DNA of 64,000 nt from CAJCIT01 sp963771305 (lineage in GTDB: Bacteria; Acidobacteriota; Terriglobia; Bryobacterales; Bryobacteraceae). A program made the translations under genes and the position numbers. The notes under the pieces are model-generated. The model had not been told where the DNA came from. It searched no databases and worked only from the letters and a program-made list of their open reading frames with translations. Of this stretch, positions 36,213-46,136 are shown piece after piece. Each line of letters opens with the position of its first letter. Within the stretch, counting starts at the first letter, position 1. The stretch spans positions 1 through 64,000 of the forward strand of contig CAVYTS010000012.1 of the NCBI GenBank assembly GCA_963771305.1, in the 5' to 3' direction.

Positions 36213-36615
36213 TAGAGTTGCTCTACTCTCTTCTTGCGGACTTGAAATTCGAACACGTCAAGCCGGTTGTAGCGCTCAGCAATATCCAAATCAAACTTTC
36301 CGCGCTGGGTGTCGTCGAGATCGGTCTCCGAAAAGAGCAGCCACTCGCGGTGGCCGGGCCGGCCAGCACCTCACCTAGTGGCGAGACAAACATGGGCAAC
36401 CCTCATCCCCTCCAGCGTAGTCGATGCGCCCGCCCCGAACGCACCTTCGCCCGCCATGCCGCCAATCGCATGTCCGCGGCGTCACTTGTATCAACACACT
36501 CCTGACTGGCGAAATCACTGCGATTCGAATTAATGGAACCTTCACCGGATCGTCATGAGCCGATAGTAAACCGCTGATACCTTGCCTGTTAGCGGTTAAC
36601 CGAAAGGACCTACAA
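36213..36615. other. Intergenic region
   Basis: About 400 bases between divergent genes. Only short spurious frames are present. The last 50 bases lead into the phosphodiesterase gene, with AAAGGA as ribosome site. Confidence 0.4.
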
Positions 36616-38304
36616 ATGCTAAGATTATCAACGATCGCCGGATTAACGCTTCCGATTCTGCTATCAATCGCTCCCTCAGGCCTTACTGCCCAAACGCCTA
36701 CCTTGCCTGGGTCGAACATCAAGCACGTGATGCTGATCAGTATCGACGGCATGCACGCGCTAGACTTTGCCAACTGCGCCCAAGGGATTGCCGGTATTAA
36801 CAACGGGAAACCCTACTGCCCGAATCTAGCCCAGCTGGAAACCACAGGTGTCAACTACACAAATGCTTCGACAACCAAACCGTCCGACTCGTTCCCAGGT
36901 CTGCTTTCTGAGATTACCGGCGGCACGCCCCGCTCGGTCGGCGTGTTCTACGACGTGAGCTACGACCGCTCGCTCGCCCCTCCGACGGTGACGACACCGT
37001 ACGGCGTACCGGGCGGCCCGTGCCCCGGCCCGGTCGGGACCATCGTCGAACTCGACGAAAGCATCACCTACGACTACACCCAGTTGTTTGGCGGCGGCGG
37101 GATTAACCCGAACTACTTGCCGCGCGACCCGCATACCTGCATGCCTGTTTATCCGCACTCATACGTTCGCGTGAACACGGTCTTCAATGTGATCAAGGCG
37201 AACGGCGGGTACACGGCTTGGTCTGACAAGCACTTTGCGTATGACATCGTCAACGGCCATCCGGGCGGCGGCGTGGACGACTTGTACACGCCGGAGGTAA
37301 ACTCCAACGCAGTCCCGCTCTCGTGGGTGCCAGGTTGCAGCCCACTTCCGGACCCTAGTCCCAACGTCGGCGACTGGACCACGAGCTTCCAGGATATTCA
37401 GTGCTACGACTCTACGAAAGTGATCGCCGTCCTGAACTGGATTAACGGGAAGTCGTCCTCAGGACAAGCCAGCGGCCGCGTCCCGACCATCTTCGGCATG
37501 AATTTCCAGGCGGTTAGTGTTGGGCAAAAGCTGGTTGAAAACGGCGTTCCGGGCGGCTACACCGACGCCGGTGGCACCCCGACACCGCAGCTGCTCAGCG
37601 AAATCCAGTTTGTCGACGCCTCGATTGGAAAGTTTGTCGCGGCTCTTCAGAGCGCCGGTCTTTCCAGCAGCACGCTGATCATCATTACCGCAAAGCACGG
37701 CCAGTCTCCCATCGATCCGAACCGCGTTTTCCGCATTCCGGCTGACGACGCCAGCACGAATCCGCCCAGCGTGATCATTCAGAACGCGCTTGGCGCCAGC
37801 AGCGTGGTAAACGCGGATGAAGACGACGTTTCAATGGTGTGGCTCGCCGACCAGACCAAGACTCTGCCCGCCGTTCAGGCACTTGAAGCAAACGAAACAG
37901 AATACGGTGCGGGCGAGGTTTTCTTCGGTAATTCCTTGAAGCTTCTCTATAACGATCCGTTAATCGACCCACGGACGCCGGATATTATTGTGGCGCCGAA
38001 TGTCGGTGTGGTTTACACCGGTGGCAAGAAGAAGATCTCCGAGCACGGTGGCCGCGCACAGGACGACACCAACGTGATGCTGCTGGTTTCGAATCCATAC
38101 TTCACGAAACCCGTGGCCTACAATTCTCCGGTGTTCACCACGCAAATCGCCCCCACCATTCTGGAAGCGCTCGTGATCGGCCCGAACAATCTCGATTCCG
38201 TTCGAGCAGAAAACACATCGTCTTTACCTGGTTTTGATATCTTCTCGATAGCGATTCCCGGCGGCACACTACCCTACAACTTCTACTACTACCCACAACC
38301 GTAG
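36616..38304 (+). CDS. Alkaline-phosphatase-superfamily phosphodiesterase, secreted
   Basis: A 562-residue exported hydrolase. The signal peptide (LTLPILLSIAPSGLTAQ) is followed by the metal-binding start HVMLISIDGMHALDF (Asp) and the nucleophile region ASTTKPSDSFPGLLSEITGG. Later metal ligands lie in AYDIVNGHPGGGVDD, IIITAKHGQSPIDPN and KISEHGGRAQDDTNVMLLVS. It resembles type I phosphodiesterase/nucleotide pyrophosphatases. The substrate is not clear; related proteins cleave nucleotides or phosphate esters. It stands alone on its strand. Confidence 0.88.
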   Translation: MLRLSTIAGLTLPILLSIAPSGLTAQTPTLPGSNIKHVMLISIDGMHALDFANCAQGIAGINNGKPYCPNLAQLETTGVNYTNASTTKPSDSFPGLLSEITGGTPRSVGVFYDVSYDRSLAPPTVTTPYGVPGGPCPGPVGTIVELDESITYDYTQLFGGGGINPNYLPRDPHTCMPVYPHSYVRVNTVFNVIKANGGYTAWSDKHFAYDIVNGHPGGGVDDLYTPEVNSNAVPLSWVPGCSPLPDPSPNVGDWTTSFQDIQCYDSTKVIAVLNWINGKSSSGQASGRVPTIFGMNFQAVSVGQKLVENGVPGGYTDAGGTPTPQLLSEIQFVDASIGKFVAALQSAGLSSSTLIIITAKHGQSPIDPNRVFRIPADDASTNPPSVIIQNALGASSVVNADEDDVSMVWLADQTKTLPAVQALEANETEYGAGEVFFGNSLKLLYNDPLIDPRTPDIIVAPNVGVVYTGGKKKISEHGGRAQDDTNVMLLVSNPYFTKPVAYNSPVFTTQIAPTILEALVIGPNNLDSVRAENTSSLPGFDIFSIAIPGGTLPYNFYYYPQP

Positions 38305-38492
38305 ACCTCCAGCTCCGTCACCTTCCCCGATTCAAGCGGGAATTCAGCTCACCGGCTGGATTTCCGCTTTTTTCATCTCGCCCGCAGTTTCGTGCTGGGA
38401 CCTCGCCGGCTTGCGGTAGCCCTCCCTGAAATTCGTACTCGACCCGGCGCACCAAAACAGTCCATAATCGAGGCGAAGGGAGAATTTGTCCG

Positions 38493-38552
38493 ATGGCAAA
38501 AAGCATGGATCGCAAGAAAGAAACGAAGAAGCCCAAAAAGAAGAAGGTGTAA
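38493..38552 (+). CDS. Tiny lysine-rich protein, 19 residues
   Basis: ATG 38493 opens MAKSMDRKKETKKPKKKKV and a TAA. AAGGGAG lies about 11 bases before the start. The MAKSxDxKKExKK beginning resembles very short, Lys-rich conserved bacterial proteins of unknown role, here with a shortened tail. At this length coding is not proven, but the ribosome site, the composition and its position alone in a 400-base gap support it. Confidence 0.45.
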   Translation: MAKSMDRKKETKKPKKKKV

Positions 38553-38710
38553 AACTGTAGCTGGAACTCGAAAACACGCGTCCAGAAGCTGTTCACAACC
38601 GCAGGGTAGGCCATTGTTTGACGCTGTCGTGCGCCAGCAGGGTCTGCTCCGCGGTTTCTTCTTGTCCACTGAGTTCCGTTGAAACATACAGGAGAGGCTG
38701 CGATCACGGT

Positions 38711-40363
38711 TCAGTCTGAATGGTCCAGGTTTACGCGGAAGGAGGGCGGGCGATAACCAGGCGGCTGGTTGGCCTCGGGTATGGCGATGGTATTCCCTTC
38801 GCGCAGCGACGCGTAGTGGGGGGACATGATCTCGAGGCCTGCCGCATTGAATTGGTCCTGGATGTTTTGGTGCAGCGCGGAGGCGATATCGTCCATGTGA
38901 TTGGCGTCGGCGGTATAGACGTTGATCTGATAGCTGACGTAGAAGTCGTTCAGTGCGGTCTGGAAAACAAAGGGACGCGGATGGTTCAGCGTGCCCAGCG
39001 TAGCCTCCGCCGCGGCGATTAGCAACTCGTGGACCTGCCGCCAGGGCGTGTCGTAGCCGATGGTTACGCTGGAATGCACAATGAGGCCGACGGCGCGCGC
39101 GGAGGTGCTGTAGTTCAGGATGTGGGAGTTGAGGATAGCCGCGTTGGGGATGGTAATGAATACGTTCTTGATGGTCCGCACCCGAGTGACGAGTAAGCCC
39201 TTTTCGGCGACATCGCCCACCGTGTCCGCGATTTTCACGCGATCGCCCACGTGGTAGGGGCGCATGTAGGTGAGCACAGTGCCGGAGATAATGTTGGCGA
39301 CCGCCGACCCGGAACCGAAAGAGAGAAGCACACCGAAGAGGATGGATATACCCTTAAACGCCGGCGAACTGGAGCCTGGCAGATAGGGGAAGACCACCAC
39401 GATCGCCAGGGTGAAGATAACGATACTGACCAGCTTGGAAGTGGGATCAGCCCAATCGGCATCGAAGCCCCTCAGAGCGATCTTGCCGTCGCCGATCTCA
39501 AGAAAAATGAGGCGGTTGAGCTTGAGGACGTAAAAGGTGATGAACGAAATGACTATGACGAAGAAGAGGTTGGGAAGGTAAGCGACAAACTCCGACCATA
39601 GGACCTGGAGCGGAGCTAAGAGCCAGCCATAGAAAGAAACCACCAAGCCGGCGGTGTTGGGGAAGATCCCAAACAGAACACTGACATAAGCCTGAAGCAG
39701 TACCACGATGACGAGCCACCGAAGCGCACCTTGGGCAGTAAGCAGGACGGCCGCCACGCGCCGGGGCGTAATGATGGCGGAAAGGGCATGTTTCTTCAGC
39801 CGTAGGGACTTGGTCCATGCGAGAAGATGGCGGCGAATCATGCGGTGGAGCGACGCCAGCCCAAACAGCAGCGCCACGAGAACCGCCGTAGCGGTCAGCG
39901 CATAGATGACGTACTTGACGACATTCCTGACATTCCAATCGCTGCGGTACTGAATGACCGCGTCGCGCATGCTCGCGGCGATCTGCGCGCCGAGTTCAGG
40001 CTTGGAGAGGTGAGCGCCTGCGGCATCCGCATCGGTCACCAACATGAAAACGATATTGCGGGCGAAGATAAGGGTGCCGTGTCCGGAAAGCTCTTCGGAC
40101 CGAATCAAGTCAGGCGGCAGCGAGCGGTCTTCAGCGAACTGTTCCAGCCGCTGCGCAATCGCCTTGGCGCGGTCGGCGGCAGAGAGGCCGGCCCTCGGCG
40201 CATAGACTACCGCGACGGTGCGGCCCTCGAGAACTACCGGAAAGCCGGTGACAAGTTGGTCGTTTTCGGATTCTTGCCCGGCCAGCGGAAGGACCAGTGC
40301 TAACAACAGGACGGCGAGAACCCAGTGCTTTAAGTGGCGGAGCGTAGCGGAGCCATCGAGCAT
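38711..40363 (-). CDS. MscS-family mechanosensitive channel with extra N-terminal region
   Basis: An inner-membrane channel that would open under osmotic stress. A signal-like helix (HWVLAVLLLALVLPLAG) is followed by a periplasmic domain of about 110 residues (GRTVAVVYAPRAGLSAADRA) and four or five membrane helices. The MscS pore-lining/beta core follows: SILFGVLLSFGSGSAVANII-SGTVLTYMRPYHVGDRVKIAD and TIPNAAILNSHILNYS. The last 100 residues form the cytoplasmic domain (YVSYQINVYTADANHMDDIA). ATG 40363 is chosen over the longer frame start at 40423 because the leader then lies near the N-terminus. Confidence 0.92.
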   Translation of the reverse strand: MLDGSATLRHLKHWVLAVLLLALVLPLAGQESENDQLVTGFPVVLEGRTVAVVYAPRAGLSAADRAKAIAQRLEQFAEDRSLPPDLIRSEELSGHGTLIFARNIVFMLVTDADAAGAHLSKPELGAQIAASMRDAVIQYRSDWNVRNVVKYVIYALTATAVLVALLFGLASLHRMIRRHLLAWTKSLRLKKHALSAIITPRRVAAVLLTAQGALRWLVIVVLLQAYVSVLFGIFPNTAGLVVSFYGWLLAPLQVLWSEFVAYLPNLFFVIVISFITFYVLKLNRLIFLEIGDGKIALRGFDADWADPTSKLVSIVIFTLAIVVVFPYLPGSSSPAFKGISILFGVLLSFGSGSAVANIISGTVLTYMRPYHVGDRVKIADTVGDVAEKGLLVTRVRTIKNVFITIPNAAILNSHILNYSTSARAVGLIVHSSVTIGYDTPWRQVHELLIAAAEATLGTLNHPRPFVFQTALNDFYVSYQINVYTADANHMDDIASALHQNIQDQFNAAGLEIMSPHYASLREGNTIAIPEANQPPGYRPPSFRVNLDHSD

Positions 40364-40450
40364 TTCAGCGTGTCCTTGCTTGGAACTAACATACGCTATG
40401 AGCTTTTGCGCCGGGGCGGGCAACGCGGAGGTGAGTGAGTGCAGTTCCCA

Positions 40451-40711
40451 CTAGAACAATTGGATCTCTTGCAACATAGCCGGGAGGGTTTCAATCAGGA
40501 AGGAAATAGCTGCTGCCAAAGCCGCTATCACGATGCAGACGACAACGAAGTAGTGATTTCGAGCCGCCCCGCATCTGGGGCAGACGCGCTTCAGCCAAAA
40601 GAATCGGACGTCGCAACGGCGACAGCGAGTATTGCTAAGCGATCGACTGGGCACAGAGATGCGCACGCTGGCGATAATGTAAAGAATGGTGGTGGCGCGT
40701 TTCCCCCACAT
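40451..40711 (-). CDS. Small zinc-ribbon membrane protein
   Basis: A frame of up to 86 codons with two Cys pairs spaced as a zinc ribbon (CRRCDVRFFWLKRVCPRCGA), followed by one membrane helix (VVVCIVIAALAAAISFLI). The true start is not clear; ATG 40711 is the longest. It is predicted to sit in the inner membrane with the ribbon inside. No named family. The gene is alone between thrS and mscS. Confidence 0.6.
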   Translation of the reverse strand: MWGKRATTILYIIASVRISVPSRSLSNTRCRRCDVRFFWLKRVCPRCGAARNHYFVVVCIVIAALAAAISFLIETLPAMLQEIQLF

Positions 40712-40812
40712 TATACAATGGCCTAAACATTAGTTAAGGACTGTCTGTCGCGCTTGACAAACGGTTGGAGATCCGGCAGGATACTGGGCGCCAAAACCCG
40801 TAGTTCCGGCGA

Positions 40813-42747
40813 CTAGTCCGTGGAGATTTTCTTTTCGATCAGATGGGTCAGGTGATCCAGGAACGCTTCCACGGATTGCACTCCTTGATCGCCGTACTTC
40901 CGATGCCGGACCGAGACTTGGCCGGACTGGGCCTCGCGGTCTCCTACAACCAACATGAACGGTACCTTCTGGAGTTGAGCTTCGCGGATCTTGAAGTTCA
41001 CCTTCTCGCTGCGGTCATCCAACGTAGCGCGTACACCAGCATTCACCAGCTTCTGTTTTAGTTGCTGCGCGTACTCGTTCTGGCGGTCGGTGATTGGCAA
41101 AATGACCGCTTGAACCGGTGCCAGCCATACTGGGAAAGCGCCGGCGTAATGTTCAATCAGAATGCCGAAGAAGCGCTCGAGCGAACCGTACAGTGCGCGG
41201 TGAACCATGAGCGGTTGATGGGATTTCCCGTCCTCGGCAATGTACTCCAGGCCAAAACGCCGGGGAAGCGTGAAGTCGAACTGCACCGTAGAGAGCTGCC
41301 AGGAGCGGCCGATCGCGTCGACCAGCTTCACGTCGATCTTTGGACCGTAAAACGCCGCTTCATCGGGTGAAAATTTCACCTTGAGGTTGAGGCGTTCGGC
41401 GGCGTGATGTAGCGCCTTTTCGCCAATCGCCCACTGGTCGGCTGAGCCGTCGTACTTTCCGCTGGCGCCGCCGTCCCAGGTGGAGAGTTCAGCTTCGTAT
41501 TGGGTGAAGCCAAAGGTCTCGAGCGTATCGACGGCGAATTGGAGGCAATTGACCACTTCATCCTCAATCTGCTCGGGCGTACAAAAGATGTGCGCATCAT
41601 CTTGGGTGAACCCGCGCACGCGGAGCAGGCCGTGCATCACGCCGGAACGTTCGTAGCGATAAACCGTGCCCAACTCGCCCAGCCGAACCGGCAAATCGCG
41701 ATAGCTGTGCAGGCGGTCGCGATAGATCAGTATATGGAACGGGCAGTTCATGGGCTTGAGCTGGTATTCAGCATCGTCCAGCTCCATGCGCTTGAACATG
41801 TTTTCCGAATAGAAATTGTAGTGGCCAGAGGTCTTCCATAGATCGCTGCGGGCGATGTGTGGCGTGTAGACCAGAGAATAGCCCCGTTTGACGTACTGAT
41901 CGCGCATCCAATCTTCCAGGATCCTGCGGATGGTTCCGCCCTTGGGATGGAAGAAGATCAGGCCGGGACCGGCCAGGTCCTGAATACTGAAGAGATCCAG
42001 TTCCTGACCAAGCTTTCGATGATCGCGTTTGCGAGCCTCTTCGAGCCGGTTGAGAAACTCGTCGAGTTCTTTCTGGGTGAAGAACGATGCGCCGTAGATG
42101 CGCTGCAACTGCGGATTTTTTTCGTCGCCTTTCCAATAGGCTCCGGCCATGGAGAGCAGCTTGAACGCCTTGAGTTTGCTGGTGGAAGGCACATGCGGGC
42201 CGCGACAGAAGTCGATAAAGCCTGGACCAAGGGTGTACTCCGTAAACACCTCGTCGGCTTTCTCCTCGATAAGCTGCTTCTTCATCCAGTCGCCGGCATA
42301 CTTCCGGAGGCCTTCGTGCTTGCGGGTGAGATGGCGCTCGTAAGGAAGATTCCGGGCCTGTATCTCGTGCATCCGCTTTTCGATCTTCTCGAGATCCTCA
42401 GGCGTGAATTTGGTGGCGCGTTGGAAGTCGTAATAAAAGCCGTTGTCGGTGGGCGGACCAATGCCAAGCTGCGTCTCGGGGAAGAGCTCCAACACCGCCG
42501 CCGCCAGCAGATGAGCCGTGGAGTGGCGATAGACGTACAGGGCCTCCGGGTCCTTGTTGGTCAGAAGCTGCAGGGTGGAATCGCCTTCGAGCGGACGGGT
42601 AAGGTCCCAAAGTTCGCCGTTGACTTTGGCCACAAGCGCGGCGTCAGCGAGGCGGGGGCTGATGGATTGCGCCACATCCAGCGGTCTGACTCCCACGGGC
42701 AAGTTCTGTTGGCTGCCATCCGGCAGTGTAATCGTAATGCTACTCAT
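40813..42747 (-). CDS. thrS: Threonine--tRNA ligase
   Basis: Charges tRNA-Thr. Residues 1-60 form the TGS domain (ITLPDGSQQNLPVGVRPLDV), then the editing domain with HSTAHLLAAAVLELFP and GPHVPSTSKLKAFKLLSMAG. The class II core has the motif 2 loop GVMHGLLRVRGFTQDDAHIF and the zinc ligands Cys (MNCPFHI) and His (PLMVHRALYGSLERFFGILI). The anticodon-binding domain is at the end (VILPITDRQNEYAQQLKQKL). At 644 residues it is complete and intact. No T-box or other leader is apparent. Confidence 0.97.
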   Translation of the reverse strand: MSSITITLPDGSQQNLPVGVRPLDVAQSISPRLADAALVAKVNGELWDLTRPLEGDSTLQLLTNKDPEALYVYRHSTAHLLAAAVLELFPETQLGIGPPTDNGFYYDFQRATKFTPEDLEKIEKRMHEIQARNLPYERHLTRKHEGLRKYAGDWMKKQLIEEKADEVFTEYTLGPGFIDFCRGPHVPSTSKLKAFKLLSMAGAYWKGDEKNPQLQRIYGASFFTQKELDEFLNRLEEARKRDHRKLGQELDLFSIQDLAGPGLIFFHPKGGTIRRILEDWMRDQYVKRGYSLVYTPHIARSDLWKTSGHYNFYSENMFKRMELDDAEYQLKPMNCPFHILIYRDRLHSYRDLPVRLGELGTVYRYERSGVMHGLLRVRGFTQDDAHIFCTPEQIEDEVVNCLQFAVDTLETFGFTQYEAELSTWDGGASGKYDGSADQWAIGEKALHHAAERLNLKVKFSPDEAAFYGPKIDVKLVDAIGRSWQLSTVQFDFTLPRRFGLEYIAEDGKSHQPLMVHRALYGSLERFFGILIEHYAGAFPVWLAPVQAVILPITDRQNEYAQQLKQKLVNAGVRATLDDRSEKVNFKIREAQLQKVPFMLVVGDREAQSGQVSVRHRKYGDQGVQSVEAFLDHLTHLIEKKISTD

Positions 42748-42989
42748 TGGCTAGTCCGCAAGGGTCGCCGGCGCAGAGAAGCAACGGCCGGCCAACCGTC
42801 ACCACGATACAGGTTCCGTGTCGGGCCGTTTCTCAATGCCGTAACTCTTAACGTATCAAACGGTCCTTTGCGGTGCGGAGCGGAGAGGAACGGCAGAGAC
42901 GAAGGCCGAACGTAGTGCCCAAAAAATCACTCGGCCCGGAACCGCAATCACGCGGCCCGGGCCTTCCGAATTCGCTTTACTTGCTGAAG

Positions 42990-43670
42990 CTATCTTTTTA
43001 CGATTCGCCGCCGAACCAACAAAGCCCCCGCCAAGCCCGCTAAACCCATCAGGGCAAGCGTGCCTGGCTCAGGAGCAAGGGTCGCAGCATCGCCCCCGAA
43101 ATTGGCCGTCTGGGTTGTTGCCGGCGGCGTGTAGGCCGTCCAAATGACCGTAAAGGTCTCCGTAAATCCAGAGAGACTCAGCCCGGAGGGAAGGTTGAGG
43201 CCCGTGACCACCTCGGCTGAAACAAACGATGGCGTCGAATGGCTGCTCGAAGCAGCCTTCATCAGGGAACTCGTCAAACTCCAATCGCCTAATGAGGCAC
43301 CTCCGGTTGGCGTGACTTCTGTCGACAGCGACGCGCCGGAAGCTCTTCCGTCGAACATCGTGGAGACGCTCGTCACCGCAGCTCCTGAGTTACCACTCAG
43401 CGAGATGCCGTAGTTCACACCGACTCTGCTGGTAAGAGGGGTGACGCCGTTAACCTGGACGGAGAATGTGTCGGTGCCCGGGGTTGAACTGTAAGCGTTG
43501 ACGTCCACATTCACTGTGTTCGTCAGGGATGCATTTGTCAGGCCGATGAGTGAAATAGTGAAGGTAGTGCCGTCGACCGACGCTGCACAAGACGAACTGC
43601 CGCACGCACCGGCAACCGCGGAGGCACACCCTCCGAGCGTCAGTACCAGAACTAGAATAACTTTCTTCAT
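42990..43670 (-). CDS. PEP-CTERM sorting-domain protein
   Basis: A 226-residue exported protein. ATG 43670 has GGAGGG just upstream and gives a signal peptide (MKKVILVLVLTLGGCASAVA). The body is Ser/Thr-rich and beta-like, with an early Cys pair (CGSSSC). The C-terminus is a classic PEP-CTERM signal: PEP (EPGTLALMGL), a hydrophobic helix and RRRIVKR. Such proteins are cut and sorted by an exosortase; none is in this window. The 37 codons upstream in the open frame are rejected as non-coding. Confidence 0.92.
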   Translation of the reverse strand: MKKVILVLVLTLGGCASAVAGACGSSSCAASVDGTTFTISLIGLTNASLTNTVNVDVNAYSSTPGTDTFSVQVNGVTPLTSRVGVNYGISLSGNSGAAVTSVSTMFDGRASGASLSTEVTPTGGASLGDWSLTSSLMKAASSSHSTPSFVSAEVVTGLNLPSGLSLSGFTETFTVIWTAYTPPATTQTANFGGDAATLAPEPGTLALMGLAGLAGALLVRRRIVKR

Positions 43671-43931
43671 TGGCAGCCCTCCGATAGACCGCGCCGAGAG
43701 ATTAAGAGAGCACGTCGCGGAACCGGTACCATCGGTTTCCGCCTTGTCCCTAAGTGTAGTCTGGTCTAATACCTCTGTCAATAGATCTGTCCAGATCTAA
43801 CAAAAATAATGACTTCCAATGGTATCCGCAAAATTGCGCGGTATTCGCGGCATAGAGACGCCGGATACTCCAAGTTCTATCGCCTTCGTTTCGTAGAGCA
43901 TACTCAGGATGGTACTATCACGCAAGAACAA

Positions 43932-44843
43932 ATGCTTGGGGACCTCCCTACTGAAGGACAAAACCCGGCGTCTACCTGGATCGACAGCCTGTCGACGATA
44001 GAAATGCTTAGGGTTATCAACAAGGCTGACCGTGAAATAGCTTACGCTGTGGAGCGTGAGATCCCTGCCATCGCGAAGGCAATCGACCAGATCGTCGTGC
44101 GCCTTGAGAGCGGAGGCCGATTGTTTTATGCGGGAGCCGGAACCAGCGGAAGGCTGGGCGTGCTTGACGCATCGGAGTGTCCACCCACCTTCAATACCCC
44201 TCCAGAATTGGTACAAGGGATCATCGCCGGCGGCGACCGGGCGCTGCGTTGGGCCGTAGAGCAGGCTGAAGACAGCCCGGAGCAGGGGGAAACAGATCTT
44301 ATCGAACGCGGCCTTATGAGTAGAGACGCTCTGGTGGGGATCGCCGCCAGCGGGCGAACGCCGTATGTTTTGGGGGCAATCGACTACGCCAAGGAAATCG
44401 GGGCACTGACCATTGGCCTCACTTGCGTGCCCAATTCAGATGTTGGCACGGCGTCAGACATAGCGATTACTCCGACCGTTGGCCCAGAGGTGATCACCGG
44501 GTCCACTCGAATGCGTGCCGGAACAGCCACCAAGCTCGTATTGAACATGCTGAGCACGGGAACGCTGGTCCGGCTCGGCTACGTCTACGGGAATCTGATG
44601 GTCAATGTGCAACCAACCAACGTTAAGCTGGAGGACCGAGCGAAACGAATTATCGCGCGGGCAGCTGGTACAAGCTACGACGAAGCCGGCGAATTATTGC
44701 GTCAAGGTGGGTCGGTACGGGCGGCTATCGTGATGAAGAAGCTGGGCGTGGACCGCGCTGACGCAGAACGCCGGCTGGCCGAAGCGAAAGGAAATCTGCG
44801 AGTAGCGCTCGGCGAGAATCAGGCGCCGGCAGGCGGGACATAG
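43932..44843 (+). CDS. murQ: N-acetylmuramic acid 6-phosphate etherase
   Basis: Cleaves the lactyl ether of MurNAc-6-phosphate to GlcNAc-6-phosphate in cell-wall recycling. The SIS domain shows FYAGAGTSGRLGVLDASECP-PTF, IAASGRTPYVLGAIDYAKEI, SDIAITPTVGPEVITGSTRM and AGTATKLVLNMLSTGTLVRL. ATG 43932 (MLGDLPTEGQNPAS) fits the family start; the open frame extends to 43809 without homology. It is 303 residues, ending 27 bases before murA, so recycling and new synthesis of amino-sugar precursors are grouped. Confidence 0.94.
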   Translation: MLGDLPTEGQNPASTWIDSLSTIEMLRVINKADREIAYAVEREIPAIAKAIDQIVVRLESGGRLFYAGAGTSGRLGVLDASECPPTFNTPPELVQGIIAGGDRALRWAVEQAEDSPEQGETDLIERGLMSRDALVGIAASGRTPYVLGAIDYAKEIGALTIGLTCVPNSDVGTASDIAITPTVGPEVITGSTRMRAGTATKLVLNMLSTGTLVRLGYVYGNLMVNVQPTNVKLEDRAKRIIARAAGTSYDEAGELLRQGGSVRAAIVMKKLGVDRADAERRLAEAKGNLRVALGENQAPAGGT

Positions 44844-44870
44844 CCCCGCCCAATTTGAAAACACAAAGAC

Positions 44871-46127
44871 ATGGACAAATTCAAGATTATCGGGGGAACA
44901 CCGCTCCGTGGGGAACTGGCAGTGAGTGGGGCGAAGAACTCTGCCTTGCCCACCCTGGCGGCCTGCCTCCTGACCGCGGACGAAATCACCCTTAGACGGA
45001 TCCCCCAAGTCAAAGATATACAGACGATGGAAGGGTTGGTTCAATACTCCGGCGCTTCCTTGGAGGACGACAACGGAACGGTGCGGGTGAAAGCAGACCG
45101 TTTAGACCGGCCTGAGGCGCCTTACGAAATCGTCAAGACGATGCGGGCTTCCAGCCTGGTGCTGGGACCGCTGGTGGCGAGGACGGGTCGGGCGCGGGTC
45201 TCGATGCCGGGTGGCTGTGCCATCGGCGCCAGGCCCATCAACCTGCACGTGAACGCTTTAGAGCATCTAGGCGCCACGATCGAACAGGCTCATGGCTATG
45301 TGGAGGCGAGCGCGCCGAACGGGCTACGAGGCGGCGCCGTCCACTTTGACCGGATCACCGTTACGGGCACCGAGGATGTGCTAATGGCGGCGGTGTTGGC
45401 CAAGGGCGAAACCGTAATCTCCAACGCTGCACGGGAACCGGAAGTTCAGGACCTCGCAGCGCTGTTAACGAAAATGGGAGCCCGGATCGAAGGTGCGGGC
45501 ACTTCGACCATCCGCGTGCAAGGCGTCAATGAATTGCACGGAGCCGAGCACGTCATCATCGCCGACCGCATTGAAGCAGGAACGTTCCTGTTGGCTGGAG
45601 CCGTTACCCATGGCGATGTGGTGGTGACGGGCTGCGTGCCGGAACATCTGGCGGCCTTGCTTGTGAAAATGCAGCGGGCTGGGGCTGAGATCAACCAGGA
45701 ATCGGCAACCTCGCTGCGGGTGCGCTGCGAGAAGCGTCCCAAGGCGGTGGACGTTACCACAGAGGAGTACCCGGGGTTTGCGACGGACTTACAAGCGCAA
45801 TATATGGCATGGATGGCGGTGGCGCACGGAATCAGCTTCATCACGGAGACGATCTTCGAGAATCGCTTCATGCACACCCAGGAGCTGGCGCGCATGGGCG
45901 CGAACATACGGATCGAGGGACGGCAGGCCATCGTGGCCGGTGAGACGAGACTGACCGGAGCCCAGGTACTGGCATCGGACCTCAGGGCGAGTGCATCGCT
46001 GGTGCTAGCCGCGCTGGTGGCCGATGGCGAGACGGAGATTGACCGCGTGTATCACATGGATCGTGGATACGAAAACATCGAGAGCAAGCTGGCGGGCGCC
46101 GGCGCCCGAATTGAGAGAATCCGATAG
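44871..46127 (+). CDS. murA: UDP-N-acetylglucosamine 1-carboxyvinyltransferase
   Basis: The first committed step of peptidoglycan synthesis, transferring enolpyruvate from PEP to UDP-GlcNAc. It starts MDKFKIIGGTPLRGELAVSG, with AKNSALPTLAACLLT. The PEP-binding Cys is present in RVSMPGGCAIGARPINLH, the form sensitive to fosfomycin. Further marks are EEYPGFATDLQAQYMAW and IFENRFMHTQELARMGANI. The length of 418 residues is normal. It follows murQ and precedes the rhodanese gene by 9 bases. Confidence 0.97.
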   Translation: MDKFKIIGGTPLRGELAVSGAKNSALPTLAACLLTADEITLRRIPQVKDIQTMEGLVQYSGASLEDDNGTVRVKADRLDRPEAPYEIVKTMRASSLVLGPLVARTGRARVSMPGGCAIGARPINLHVNALEHLGATIEQAHGYVEASAPNGLRGGAVHFDRITVTGTEDVLMAAVLAKGETVISNAAREPEVQDLAALLTKMGARIEGAGTSTIRVQGVNELHGAEHVIIADRIEAGTFLLAGAVTHGDVVVTGCVPEHLAALLVKMQRAGAEINQESATSLRVRCEKRPKAVDVTTEEYPGFATDLQAQYMAWMAVAHGISFITETIFENRFMHTQELARMGANIRIEGRQAIVAGETRLTGAQVLASDLRASASLVLAALVADGETEIDRVYHMDRGYENIESKLAGAGARIERIR

Positions 46128-46136
46128 AGACCTCCA

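Noticed and set aside
41857..42915. 352-codon open frame antisense to thrS
   Set aside because: Shadow of a complete, highly conserved threonyl-tRNA synthetase.
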